A stretch of 64,000 bases of DNA from an uncultured Blastocatellia bacterium (lineage in GTDB: Bacteria; Acidobacteriota; Blastocatellia; Chloracidobacteriales; Chloracidobacteriaceae). Shown here piece after piece: positions 9,056 to 18,149 of the stretch; the first letter of the stretch is position 1; each line of letters opens with the position of its first letter. Position numbers and translations under genes: made by a program. The DNA lies in the NCBI GenBank assembly GCA_937934745.1, contig CALGZC010000004.1, positions 62,001 to 126,000 of the forward strand, written 5' to 3'. The notes below the pieces were generated by a model. The model had not been told where the DNA came from, ran no database searches, and saw nothing but the letters and a program-made list of their open reading frames with translations.

Positions 9056-10684
9056 ATGCATCCCCGTGAAGCACACAGCCCAGAATTCGATGTCGTGGTC
9101 GTCGGCGCCGGTGTGGCGGGTCTGACCGCGGCCGCTTTGCTCCAACGCGATGGCTACCGCACGTTGTTGCTTGAGGCCCATGATAAGGCAGGCGGCTGCG
9201 CGGGGTATTTTTTTCACAAGGGATACACCTTTGACGCCGGCGCAACTGTCCTGATGGGGCTGGACGCCAGCGGCTTGCACACCCAGGTGTTGGCACGCCT
9301 CGGGGCGACCGTACCGGAAAGCACGCTCATCGAGTGCGTCCCGGTCCACCTGCCCGACCGAACGGTGAACATCACCCATGACCAGGCGGTATGGACGCAT
9401 GAGCGCGTTGCACGATTCGCCCGCAACGCTGCTGAAGCCGAGCGCCTTCAGGCATTCTGGCAGTTAGTGGATCGAACGGCAGATGCCATGTGGGCGGCAA
9501 CGGCGAAGCTACCGGCGCTGCCACTCCGCCGCTGGCGCGACGTGGTCGCGAATGTACGCTTAGTTTCCCCTAGTTTCATCGGCGTTACGCCGTATTTGTT
9601 TTCAACCGTTGGGGATGTTTTGCGTCGTCACCGGTTGGAGGACAATGCACCGCTGCGGGCCTTTCTGGATGGTCTGCTGTTGATCACGGCACAGGAAACG
9701 GCGGACCGTGCACCGTTTCTGAACGGCGCTGCTGGGCTAGACATTTACCGCCATGGCATTCGCCGCGCCCGCGGCGGGATGAAAGCCTTTATCAAGGCGC
9801 ACGTTGAGGCGTTTTGTGCCCTGGGTGGCGTGTTGAAGCTGCGGCAGCGTGTGACACGCCTGACCCCGCAGCCCAGAGGCGGTTACGTTGTGGAAACCGA
9901 GCGCGGTTTGACCGTGCATGCGCCGCGTGTTGTGGTCAACCTGCCGCTGTGGAACATCCCAGGCCTGGTCGGCACGAAGCTGGCAGCGCCGCTGGCGCGT
10001 TCGCTGGCAAAGGCCGGTAAAGGCTGGGGTGCGTTTACGCTCTATCTCGGTGTCCGCGCCGACGTGATTCCTGCTAATGCGCCTCTCAACCACCAGGTTT
10101 TGCTGCGGTACGGTGAGTCGTTTGCAGACGGCAACAGCGCATTTCTGAGTCTGAGCGAGCCGGACGACCGGGCCAGTGCCCCGCCGGGGCGGCGAACACT
10201 CAACGTTTCGACGCATACCGAAGTTGACGCGTGGTGGAATGCCGATGCCGAAACCTACGCGGCGCGGCGTGCGGCCGTTGCCGAGCGCCTGTTGACCGCC
10301 GTTGCGCGTGTCTTCCCTGACATTCGCGCCGGCATCGAATGCCTGCTACCAGGGACGCCGGTGACCTTTGCGCGTTATACGGGACGCGCCCAAGGGATGG
10401 TCGGCGGTTTGCGGACGACCATCTGGAACAGCAACCTATTTGGGATCGGTGTCCGTGATGTTGGGCTCCCGAACCTCTGGATTGTCGGTGATACGGTCTT
10501 TCCCGGGCAGGGAACACCGGCCTGCGCCCTCTCCGGCATCAATGCCTGGCGGGACATCACGGGCTGCTGGACGCTTCAGGCACCCCTTGTCAAACCCCAT
10601 CCGTTGCGTGCGCCGTCCTCTGCTGCACTGACCCCTGAAACGCCGCTATCCGGACGGCGCGCTGAAGGCAAGGCAGTTGTCTAG
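9056..10684 (+). CDS. CrtD-like carotenoid C-3',4' desaturase (FAD-dependent)
   Basis: This 542-residue FAD amine-oxidase-fold enzyme belongs to the phytoene-desaturase superfamily. It has the dinucleotide motif VVGAGVAGLTAAALL (about 14-28), the GGCAGYFFHKGYTFDAGAT block typical of cyanobacterial-type CrtD/CrtH/CrtO enzymes, and a C-terminal flavin motif NLWIVGDTVFPGQGTPA. The cyanobacterial CrtD-like blocks favour a 3',4'-desaturase. Chloracidobacterium is reported to make deoxyflexixanthin-type carotenoids, which need such a step. CrtO ketolase and CrtH isomerase are the alternatives. The C-terminal 40 residues are a low-complexity tail. It follows miaA by 8 bases. Confidence 0.7.
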   Translation: MHPREAHSPEFDVVVVGAGVAGLTAAALLQRDGYRTLLLEAHDKAGGCAGYFFHKGYTFDAGATVLMGLDASGLHTQVLARLGATVPESTLIECVPVHLPDRTVNITHDQAVWTHERVARFARNAAEAERLQAFWQLVDRTADAMWAATAKLPALPLRRWRDVVANVRLVSPSFIGVTPYLFSTVGDVLRRHRLEDNAPLRAFLDGLLLITAQETADRAPFLNGAAGLDIYRHGIRRARGGMKAFIKAHVEAFCALGGVLKLRQRVTRLTPQPRGGYVVETERGLTVHAPRVVVNLPLWNIPGLVGTKLAAPLARSLAKAGKGWGAFTLYLGVRADVIPANAPLNHQVLLRYGESFADGNSAFLSLSEPDDRASAPPGRRTLNVSTHTEVDAWWNADAETYAARRAAVAERLLTAVARVFPDIRAGIECLLPGTPVTFARYTGRAQGMVGGLRTTIWNSNLFGIGVRDVGLPNLWIVGDTVFPGQGTPACALSGINAWRDITGCWTLQAPLVKPHPLRAPSSAALTPETPLSGRRAEGKAVV

Positions 10685-10782
10685 GTTGTTGTTCAAGCTT
10701 GCTGCCGGAATCCCACAGCGCCGTCGCCGGCAGCAGGTGGGCCGCAGAGGTGTGTTCTGGGTTCAGACCGGCGAGAGAAGGG

Positions 10783-11958
10783 CTAGTTCGGACGCTCCTG
10801 CAGCGTGACGTTGATCGTCAGCGATTGCCCGGCGCGAATCACCGTGACCGGCACGGTGTCACCGATCTTTTTGTCTCGCAGCGACCGGTATAAATCCTCG
10901 TTTGACCGAATAGGCGTGTCGCCAACCTGAACAATGACGTCGCCGGTCACAATTTGCCCACCGCGCTGAAGCACGCGGTCACTTGCGTACAATCCTGCCT
11001 GGGCAGCCGGCCCGCGCGGTGCGATGCCCGTCAGAATCAGACCTTCGCTGACAGGTAAGTTGAGTCGTTGCGCCAGTCGTGCGTTGAGCTGATAGGTGTT
11101 TGTAATTCCCAGCCAGGGCCGGCGAACGCGGCCGTACTCAATCAGATCGGGAATGATTTGCTTGGCGACATCCACCGGCACGGCAAAGCCGATGCCGACG
11201 CTGCCGCCGCGTGGTGAGTAAATCGCCGTGTTGATCCCGATCATTTCACCGGCCGAGTTAAGCAGTGGACCACCCGAGTTGCCGGGGTTAATGGAAGCAT
11301 CAGTTTGAATGACATTTTCAATCGTTCGCCCGTTTTCGCTGCGCAGCGGCCGCCCCAATGCACTGATGATGCCCGATGTCAGAGTTTGATTCAGGCCGAA
11401 CGGATTGCCGATGGCGAGAACCTTTTGCCCAACCCGCAGATTGCGTGACGACCCAAGTGGAACAACCCGCAGACGCTCTGCCGGAGCCTGAATGCGGATA
11501 ATGGCTAAGTCGTTGTCAGGGTCAGCGCCGACAATCGTTGCCGGGTAGGAGGTATTGTCCGACAGTGTCACGTCGAGCCGGCTAGCGCCTTCGATGACAT
11601 GGTAGTTCGTGAGGATATGGCCCTTGGTATCAATAATCGAACCCGATCCGCTCCCCTGCTGAGGGTAGGCTCCGAAGAACAGGTCCTCAACGAAGGACGT
11701 GGTGTTGATGTTGACAACGCCAGGACTCACACGTTCATAAACCGCGATGTTGTTGCGCTCATCTGCCTCGAGCTGTTGCGGCGGGGGGGCGGCCTCCGGT
11801 TTTGGTTCTGAGTTGACGGGAGAGGGCAGCGCACGCTTTGTCGTCTTCGCATCAAGCCACTTGGCCGTGAAGTAAGCCGCAACCGTAATCCCCCCGCCGC
11901 CGATGATGGAAGCAGCAATGACCAACCAGAGAACTTGGCGGATGGAAAGGCGAAGCAT
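10783..11958 (-). CDS. HtrA/DegP-type trypsin-like serine protease with PDZ domain
   Basis: The protein has 391 residues and is a membrane-anchored quality-control protease of the periplasm. An N-terminal helix (about 8-30) anchors it, followed by a Pro/Glu-rich linker. The trypsin fold carries His120 (ILTNYHVIEG), Asp150 (DPDNDLAII) and Ser228 (INPGNSGGPLL). One PDZ domain (about 285-390) closes the protein. I chose the ATG at 11958 because it places the anchor at the N-terminus; a longer frame to 12207 would run into the upstream gene and adds non-coding-like sequence. It lies 19 bases after the SDR gene on the same strand, so the two are probably one operon. Confidence 0.93.
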   Translation of the reverse strand: MLRLSIRQVLWLVIAASIIGGGGITVAAYFTAKWLDAKTTKRALPSPVNSEPKPEAAPPPQQLEADERNNIAVYERVSPGVVNINTTSFVEDLFFGAYPQQGSGSGSIIDTKGHILTNYHVIEGASRLDVTLSDNTSYPATIVGADPDNDLAIIRIQAPAERLRVVPLGSSRNLRVGQKVLAIGNPFGLNQTLTSGIISALGRPLRSENGRTIENVIQTDASINPGNSGGPLLNSAGEMIGINTAIYSPRGGSVGIGFAVPVDVAKQIIPDLIEYGRVRRPWLGITNTYQLNARLAQRLNLPVSEGLILTGIAPRGPAAQAGLYASDRVLQRGGQIVTGDVIVQVGDTPIRSNEDLYRSLRDKKIGDTVPVTVIRAGQSLTINVTLQERPN

Positions 11959-11977
11959 CGTCGGAGCGTCAGATGAA

Positions 11978-12802
11978 TCAGATGAAGAAGTCAGGGAGCA
12001 GCTCGGCCGTTGGGTCCACCGCATAAGGGGTGAAATCGGTAACGCCGGCATGGCGCAGTACGTCCTCGTCAATGAAAAAGTTGCCCGTGCAAGTGCGACT
12101 TGATTGGGTGAGGATCGCATAAGCGGCATCGGCCATGATCTCCGGCTTGCGACAACGGCGCATTGCCTCCAGTCCACCGAGGAGATTGTTGACGGCCGCC
12201 GTGGCAATGGCCGTCCGCGGCCACAAGGCGTTGACCGCCACCCCTTGGGAACGAAACTCTTCGGCCATGCCCAGGACGCACATACTCATACCGTATTTGG
12301 CCATCGTGTACGCGACGTGGGGCGCAAACCACCGCGCCTCCATGTTGAGCGGTGGTGAAATGTTGAGAATGTGTGGGTTAGCAGCTTTGAAGAGGTGCGG
12401 CAGGCAAGCTTGTGAGCAAACAAACGTCCCGCGCGTGTTGATACGGTGCATTAGATCATAGCGCTTCAGGGGCGTTTCCAACGTTGGCGTTAAGCTGATA
12501 GCACTCGCGTTATTGACTAAAATATCAATCCCGCCGAACGTCTCGACCGTGCGTGTCACCGCCTCTGCGACACGCTGTTCATCCTGGATATCCACAACGA
12601 GCGGGAGGGCCCGCCCGCCGGCCGCTTCGACTTCGGCTGCCGCCGTGTAGACCGTGCCAGGCAGTTTCGGGTGTGGTTCGGCTGTCTTGGCAGCAATTGC
12701 GATATTCGCTCCATCGCGCGCGGCCCGCAGGGCTATCGCCAGACCAATGCCACGACTGGCACCGGTGATGAAAAGCGTTTTTCCGGCTAAAGGTGCTGTC
12801 AT
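11978..12802 (-). CDS. HSDL2-like short-chain dehydrogenase
   Basis: The protein has 274 residues and the classical SDR layout: cofactor motif ITGASRGIG near residue 13, NNASA motif, and the YTMAKYG catalytic Tyr/Lys with an upstream LNISPPLN that matches the SPPLN signature of hydroxysteroid dehydrogenase-like 2 proteins. The VNALWPRTAI motif also fits that group. Bacterial relatives are often annotated as citronellol/citronellal or fatty-alcohol dehydrogenases, so a lipid or isoprenoid alcohol is a plausible substrate (inference). The usual SCP2 domain of animal HSDL2 is absent. It is first in a likely operon with the HtrA protease. Confidence 0.85.
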   Translation of the reverse strand: MTAPLAGKTLFITGASRGIGLAIALRAARDGANIAIAAKTAEPHPKLPGTVYTAAAEVEAAGGRALPLVVDIQDEQRVAEAVTRTVETFGGIDILVNNASAISLTPTLETPLKRYDLMHRINTRGTFVCSQACLPHLFKAANPHILNISPPLNMEARWFAPHVAYTMAKYGMSMCVLGMAEEFRSQGVAVNALWPRTAIATAAVNNLLGGLEAMRRCRKPEIMADAAYAILTQSSRTCTGNFFIDEDVLRHAGVTDFTPYAVDPTAELLPDFFI

Positions 12803-12991
12803 CGGCTTGTCTCCCTCAAGCTTATATGCCTTAGTGCGGCGTACCGGTCACTTTGCGGCAGCCGGCGATGGCTTGTCTTCTAGCATAACGCCCCAGAAAA
12901 AAGGCCATCTCTTACACAGAGCTGCATGTGTTAGCATGAAAACACGAATGTTCCTTACTCAGCCCGTTGAAAGCAAGGGGAGGACGCAGCT

Positions 12992-13114
12992 ATGGAAGAC
13001 ATCAGCAAGGTGGCCTGGGCTTGGTTCGGCGTATTGCTGGCGATCTGCGTTATTGGTGCATTTGGCAACTACATACCAAAGTTGTTTGTCAAAATGCTCA
13101 TGTTTTTGAACTAA
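12992..13114 (+). CDS. 40-residue single-helix membrane peptide
   Basis: The frame encodes 40 residues starting MEDISKVAWAWFGVLL and ending KMLMFLN, with one hydrophobic helix (about residues 7-26) and a short amphipathic Lys-containing tail. A strong ribosome site (AAGGGGAGG) lies about 9 bases upstream, and there is a plausible promoter region with no overlapping gene on either strand. Type I reaction centres, including the Chloracidobacterium one, carry very small one-helix subunits. Size, topology and the neighbouring phytol-kinase gene make such a role conceivable, but the sequence alone does not show it. Confidence 0.6.
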   Translation: MEDISKVAWAWFGVLLAICVIGAFGNYIPKLFVKMLMFLN

Positions 13115-13280
13115 AGCACGTCCGGTTCACATCCCGGTCTCTCCCGGCCCTGAGAGGCAACCATTGTGTCGCGCATGCGACAGAAAACGGTTTGCCAGGC
13201 AGGCGTTGGTTTCAGTAGGTTGAAGGCAGGCGGCCAGCATGTCCCCCTGCCTTTTCCTTTTTGAGTTGAGAGTGCGCAGG

Positions 13281-14639
13281 ATGGAAGTTTTTGATTATTC
13301 CTGGCGCGCGGCGCTGCCGGTCGGAGTGGTAGACAGTTCATCAGAAGCGCGGCGACGGTTGGTCCACATCGGCATGGGCCTCTTTGCACTGATCATCGCG
13401 TCGTTCTGGCAAACCCTGCTTATGGGGTTGTCGGGGCTTGCGCTGGCGTGGGTCTTGCCCAAATGGATGCCCAGTTTACTCCGCCCCCATGAACAAGTGC
13501 AGGGCTATTCAGTCGGCGTCATTGCTTATCCGGCTGCCGTCGTCGCGCTGACGCTTTTGTTTCCAAGGGATTTGTGGATTGTTGCCGGTGGGTGGGCGAT
13601 GATGGCCTATGGTGACGGCATGGCGGTCGTCTGCGGCCGGGGATTGCGCGGTCCACGTTTGTGGTGGAATCCACGGAAAAGTCTGTGGGGAACACTGGGC
13701 TTTGTGCTGTTTGGCTGGTTTGGGACGTTGGTGACGGTGCTTGTGGTCGGTGGGCATCCCTTCACACCGCTGGGCTTAGCGGCGGTTGTGCTGGCGGCGG
13801 CCGTGGTAGCCGCGCTGTTAGAGTCGCTCCCCTATGACATCTGTGACAACCCATTGGTGGCGGGAGCGGCGGCACTGGTGATGTTGTTGGCCGTGCAGAT
13901 TGACCAGAGTGCGTGGCTTGCCGCGCAAGCTGACGTTGTTGCACGGTTGCCTGTTGCCATCGGCCTTGCCGCCATCCTGGCCTTACTGGCCCGAGCGACC
14001 AAGTCGGTGGATTGGTCAGGCGCCCTGACCGGGGCTGTCTTTGCCTTCATCCTCTACACGGCATTAGGTGTGGTGGGTGTTGCCGGACTGATGGCCTTCT
14101 TCATTGTTGGGACGGTGGCTTCAAAGGTTGGCTACGAGAAAAAACGCGCCAAAAAAACGGCGCAGGCAGTTCGCACCTGGCGCAATGCGGTAGCCAACGC
14201 GGGGGTTGCGGCGCTGTGTGCGCCGTTTGTCGTCTTGACGCCACGCCCTGACCTATTCACCGTCGCCGTGCTGGGCGCGTTTGCCGCTGCTGCGTCAGAC
14301 ACCGTCGCCGGTGAAATCGGACGTGTTTATGGGGGCACACCCTATTCGATTGTCACTCTGCGCCGGGCGCAGGTTGGTGACAACGGGGCAGTCTCGGCAG
14401 TCGGTCTGCTGACGGGACTGGCGATTGCCGTCGCCTTTGGTGGCCTGGCCTACCTAGCGACAGACCCTATCCTGCATAGGGCGGTGTGGTGTATTGCCGT
14501 TGGAGGCATGGTCGGCAACCTGTGTGATAGCTTCCTCGGCGCAACGGCTGAAAATGCCGGCTATCTGGACAATGAAGCCGTCAACTTTGCCTGCACATTG
14601 AGCGGAGCCATACTTGCCGCCTCGCTGTTTGCATTATGA
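13281..14639 (+). CDS. Fused phytol kinase (VTE5-like) and phytyl-phosphate kinase (VTE6/DUF92-like)
   Basis: The 452-residue polytopic membrane protein is two enzymes in one chain. Residues 1-210 match CTP-dependent phytol/dolichol kinases: EARRRLVHIGMG, YGDGMAVVCGR (110-120), NPRKSLWGTLGF (130-141), and ESLPYDICDNPL (181-192). Residues 225-452 match DUF92/VTE6: DWSGALTGAVF, ASDTVAGEIG (338-347), NLCDSFLGA (413-421), NEAVNFACTLSGA (431-443). Together they would turn free phytol or geranylgeraniol into the diphosphate, recycling (bacterio)chlorophyll tails for new chlorophyll or quinone. A longer start at 13239 is possible. The next gene overlaps by 4 bases. Domain calls are firm; the substrate is inferred. 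Confidence 0.85.
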   Translation: MEVFDYSWRAALPVGVVDSSSEARRRLVHIGMGLFALIIASFWQTLLMGLSGLALAWVLPKWMPSLLRPHEQVQGYSVGVIAYPAAVVALTLLFPRDLWIVAGGWAMMAYGDGMAVVCGRGLRGPRLWWNPRKSLWGTLGFVLFGWFGTLVTVLVVGGHPFTPLGLAAVVLAAAVVAALLESLPYDICDNPLVAGAAALVMLLAVQIDQSAWLAAQADVVARLPVAIGLAAILALLARATKSVDWSGALTGAVFAFILYTALGVVGVAGLMAFFIVGTVASKVGYEKKRAKKTAQAVRTWRNAVANAGVAALCAPFVVLTPRPDLFTVAVLGAFAAAASDTVAGEIGRVYGGTPYSIVTLRRAQVGDNGAVSAVGLLTGLAIAVAFGGLAYLATDPILHRAVWCIAVGGMVGNLCDSFLGATAENAGYLDNEAVNFACTLSGAILAASLFAL

Positions 14640-16667
14640 AAAGGGAAACAGCTGAAAAAAACGGCGTAGCAGGTACGCTACGGCGGCGGAAGATGGCGCT
14701 TCTCAAAAACCAGGACCGGCTTCTCCAGGAGCTGGGTACAGGGGCGTTTGGTCAGACTTACCTTGCGGAGGATACCCATGCTCCGTCAGGTCGGCGCTGT
14801 GTCATCAAGCGCCTGACGTGGAACTACGATCCAGACTTAGCGCCCATCATACGTGAGCGGTTCAAGCGCGAGGCAGCGCTGCTGGAAAAGCTCGGGCGTG
14901 GCTCGCAGGGCAGCATCCTGGAAGCTGTACGCTTACTTTGTCGAAAACAATCAGTATTATTTTGTCCAGGAGTGGATTGACGGCGAAACACTGACCCAGA
15001 GGCTACGGTGCCGCAGGACGGTTGTCAGAACCGGACTTGGTTACGATCCTGCTCGGTGCTCTGCGGGTCCTCGATTACATCCACACACTCCCGACGCCCA
15101 TCATTCACCGCGACATCAAGCCGGACAACATCATGATACGCCGCACCACCAATCAGGTGGTGCTCATTGATTTCGGTGTGGTCAAGGAAGTGACGGCGGT
15201 TGATAGCAGCGTTGCGACGAAGAGTCTTGTCGTCAGCACGAGCGGCTACATCCTGGTAGAGCAGATTGCCGGCCGGCCAACCTTCGCCAGTGACCTTTAT
15301 GCGCTGGGCATGACGGCGATTACGCTGGCAACTGAGATGCACCCTCATGAACTGGTGGACCCGGTCAGCGGCGAGGTCGTCTGGCGAACGGCGGCACCGC
15401 AGATCGGTTCGGACTTGGCAACGGTCATTGATGTGGCGGTGTGCCGTGACAGCCGTGAGCGATACCAGACGGCACGCGCATTTGCCTTGGTAATCCAGGC
15501 GGCGTTGAGCAGCAGGAAAGCGTAGGGGGCAACCGGATCGGATCGGCATGCGTTGACGCCGGCGGCAACGGTCTCGGCGGTGTCGACCCCAACTTCCGCC
15601 TTGCTCCCGGCCATGACCTCAGAGCCATCGGAGCTACCACTTGCCTCGAGTAGTCTGCCACCCGGTGGTCAGTGTGACACAACCATTAGGCACGACCTTC
15701 GCTCCCAGCCGAATGGCACCCAGGGGGTGCGCCTGTTGAAGCGACTGACATTGCTCCCGGCCATGGGGCCCGCTGTTGGTGTTGCTGACAGTTGGGGGGG
15801 CGATCTGGTGGGCCCTATCCTTGACTTCCCACAAGCCGGTTGTGGCCACCAAAGACAAGTCGTTAGCTGCAGAGAAAGGTACAGCGGAAGACAAGCCGGC
15901 GAGGGTCAACATCCCAACTGTGTCAGAATCTGATGATCCACCTGTGGTTGGGGGGGCCGATGAGGTCAGCCAGGGGCCGCTGCCAGCCCCACCTGGGATG
16001 ATCTTCATTGCCGGTGGAGAATTTCTGATGGGCAATGATGACGGTGACAAATCAGAAAAACCGAGTCACTTGGTTGCCGTCCGGCCGTTTTTTTATAGAC
16101 AAGTGCGAAGTCACCAACGCGGAATACAAGGCGTTTGTCAGGGCAACGAATCGCAAGGAACTGCCACCGGATTAGGTGGACGGCACATATCCGCGCGGGA
16201 TGGACACCCACCCTGTGGCAAATGTGTCCTGGCAGGATGCCTATGACTATGCCGCTTGGGCCGGCAAACGCCTTCCGACGGAGGAAGAGTGGGAGTTTGT
16301 CGCACGGGGGGTCGAGGGACGACGGTACCCGTGGGGGAATCAGTTCGATCAACGTTACCTCAACAGCGAGGAAAGTCGGATCGGGCACACCAGCACCGTC
16401 GGCAACTTTCCAGAAGGTGCAACGCCAGAAGGCGTTCTCGACTTGGCCGGCAATGTCGCAGAGTGGACGGACTCGGATGACAAAGCCTACGCTGGCAGCG
16501 ACTACGAACCCGAGTCTGGAGCCAAGATTGTACGTGGTGGAGCCTTTTCACTCTCCAAGAAGTGTGCCAACGCCACCAAGCGCACGCAGGTGCCACCCGA
16601 CACACGCGATCCGGGCCTTGGTTTTCGTTGCGTCAAGGATGTCCCTCAAGTGGGTCGAAAATCATGA
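14636..16667 (+). pseudogene. Broken Ser/Thr kinase-transmembrane-FGE gene
   Basis: Read across frames this is one gene of the kinase-TM-FGE type. The kinase start (ELGTGAFGQTYLAEDTH) is in one frame, then shifts near 14925 to the frame of AYFVENNQYYFVQEWIDGE, then near 15010 to the frame with HRDIKPDNIM and DFGVVKE. A TAG stop at 15523 interrupts the linker, a third shift near 15755 precedes the membrane helix, a fourth lies at a run of seven T near 16090, and another TAG follows ELPPD in the FGE domain. The end ([32 protein letters not shown]) is intact. It is either a dead gene or one with several sequence errors. It overlaps the phytol-kinase stop by 4 bases. Confidence 0.85.
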
Positions 16668-17483
16668 CGGGGCAAAACCTGCCACTGCCCATTGCCAAGT
16701 GCCGCACTCTGACCATCTTCGTTTGGAAGAGATGGCGGTTGCCCTGCTACTGCGCCCTCCTGACGTTGTTGTTTGGCGAATTGCCAACGGTCGGTGCGCT
16801 GCCCCAGGGTGACAACCTGTTCAAACCCCGCCCTAACCCGCAGCCTGTGCCTTCCAGCCCGACCGGGCGGATCAAGCGGTATCGAAAAGCCCGCACGTCG
16901 CTTCGTCTATCCCCTCCCCCAGCGCCGTCAGCTTTCTCCCGGCCGTTTCTGGTGGACGCCATCAACCTGATCATGGTTTCCGTATCTGTTGACGGCAAAA
17001 CACTGTACTTTAGCCAGTACGAAGTGACTCAGGTGCAATGGGAAAAAGTTATGGGCTTCAACCCAAGTCAGGTCAGAGACCGCAATTTGCCGGTGACCAA
17101 TATCTCGCTACAGGACATCACCGTGTTTCTGAGCCGCCTCAACGGGGCAGAAAAGGACTGGCGTGTGACCTTACCGACTGCCGACTTCAAAAGAGCGGTG
17201 CTCGGGGGCAAAGGCAGGTTTCAACCGTGAGAAGCAGAGCTGGCATGCCGAGAATTCCCTGGGCAAACTGCAACCGGTGGGTGGCAAAGCCCCGAACGGA
17301 TACGGCTTGTGCGACCTGGCCGGCAACGTTTGGGAGTGGTGCGCCGATGGGGTTGTGTGTGGTGGTGCGTACAATAGTCCGGCAAGTGTCGTCACGCCGG
17401 AGACAGTGTATCCGGCTTCTGACGTGCGCAGCGACAGCATCGGCTTTCGGGTTGTGGCTGTGCCTATTTCCGCTCCTAAATAG
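16664..17483 (+). pseudogene. Frameshifted secreted FGE/SUMF1-domain protein
   Basis: It starts on an ATG overlapping the previous stop (ATGA). The first frame (to 17230) encodes a hydrophobic N-terminal segment, a Pro-rich linker, and the beginning of a formylglycine-generating-enzyme-like domain (SQYEVTQVQWEKVMG, PVTNISLQDI). A one-base shift around 17205-17220 moves the rest into another frame (NGYGLCDLAGNVWEWC, SIGFRVV, stop at 17483). The reading frame is coherent once joined, so the break is recent or a sequencing indel. It was probably an operon partner of the kinase-FGE pseudogene upstream. Confidence 0.8.
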
Positions 17484-17541
17484 CACTTCCTGCCGTGCAT
17501 CTCCTGCGCCGGCAAAAACGCGCATATAAGGAGAGGTCTGT

Positions 17542-18129
17542 ATGCTCAGTGAACGCTACGACGAGGCGTTGGTTTTCGCCCATCAACTCCATCGCCAGCA
17601 GAAGCGCAAGGGTGGAACCGTTCCCTACATCGCCCACTTGCTGGCCGTTTCGGCCCTGGTGCTGGAACACGGCGGCGATGAAGATCAGGCAATTGCAGCC
17701 CTGCTGCACGATGCGATTGAAGATCAGGGTGGCGATGCTACCCGACAGGAAATCCGACGGCGGTTCGGCCGGCGCGTCGCCGCTCTGGTTGATGATTGTA
17801 CCGATACCGATCAGATCCCAAAGCCACCCTGGCGCGCGCGGAAAGAAGCGTACTTAAACCGTTTGCAAACCCTGTCAGAAGCATCGCGGCTTGTTGTGCT
17901 GGCCGACAAAGTCCACAATGCACGCACACTGCTGCTGGATTACCGCTCTGTCGGTGAGGCGTTGTGGTCGCGTTTCGAGGGCCATCGCGAGGGGACGCTG
18001 TGGTACTACCGTGTGTTGGTCCAGGTGTTCACCGGTCTTGCCCCTTCTCCGCTTGCCAATGAACTTGAACGTACGGTTGCCGAGCTTGAACGTCTTGCAT
18101 CATGTGCTGCACCCCAAGGTGAAACCTAG
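17542..18129 (+). CDS. HD-domain protein resembling small alarmone ((p)ppGpp) hydrolases
   Basis: The 195-residue protein has the metal-binding pattern of SpoT/Mesh1-type hydrolases: an FAHQLHRQQKRKGG start, PYIAH (His), AALLHDAIED (His-Asp plus Glu-Asp), and VLADKVHNARTLL (distal Asp). There is no synthetase, TGS or ACT domain, so it is hydrolase-only, as in Mesh1-like small alarmone hydrolases. The family would remove the 3'-diphosphate of (p)ppGpp using Mn2+. The HP of the usual PYIxHP is HL here. A Shine-Dalgarno sequence (AAGGAGAG) precedes the ATG. The carotenoid oxygenase follows after about 20 bases. Confidence 0.75.
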   Translation: MLSERYDEALVFAHQLHRQQKRKGGTVPYIAHLLAVSALVLEHGGDEDQAIAALLHDAIEDQGGDATRQEIRRRFGRRVAALVDDCTDTDQIPKPPWRARKEAYLNRLQTLSEASRLVVLADKVHNARTLLLDYRSVGEALWSRFEGHREGTLWYYRVLVQVFTGLAPSPLANELERTVAELERLASCAAPQGET

Positions 18130-18149
18130 CGCTAAACCAACCTGTGCCC

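Noticed and set aside
10783-12207. Longer start for the HtrA-like protease
   Set aside because: The extra 83 codons overlap the upstream SDR gene and have no signal or domain; the ATG at 11958 puts the membrane anchor at the N-terminus.
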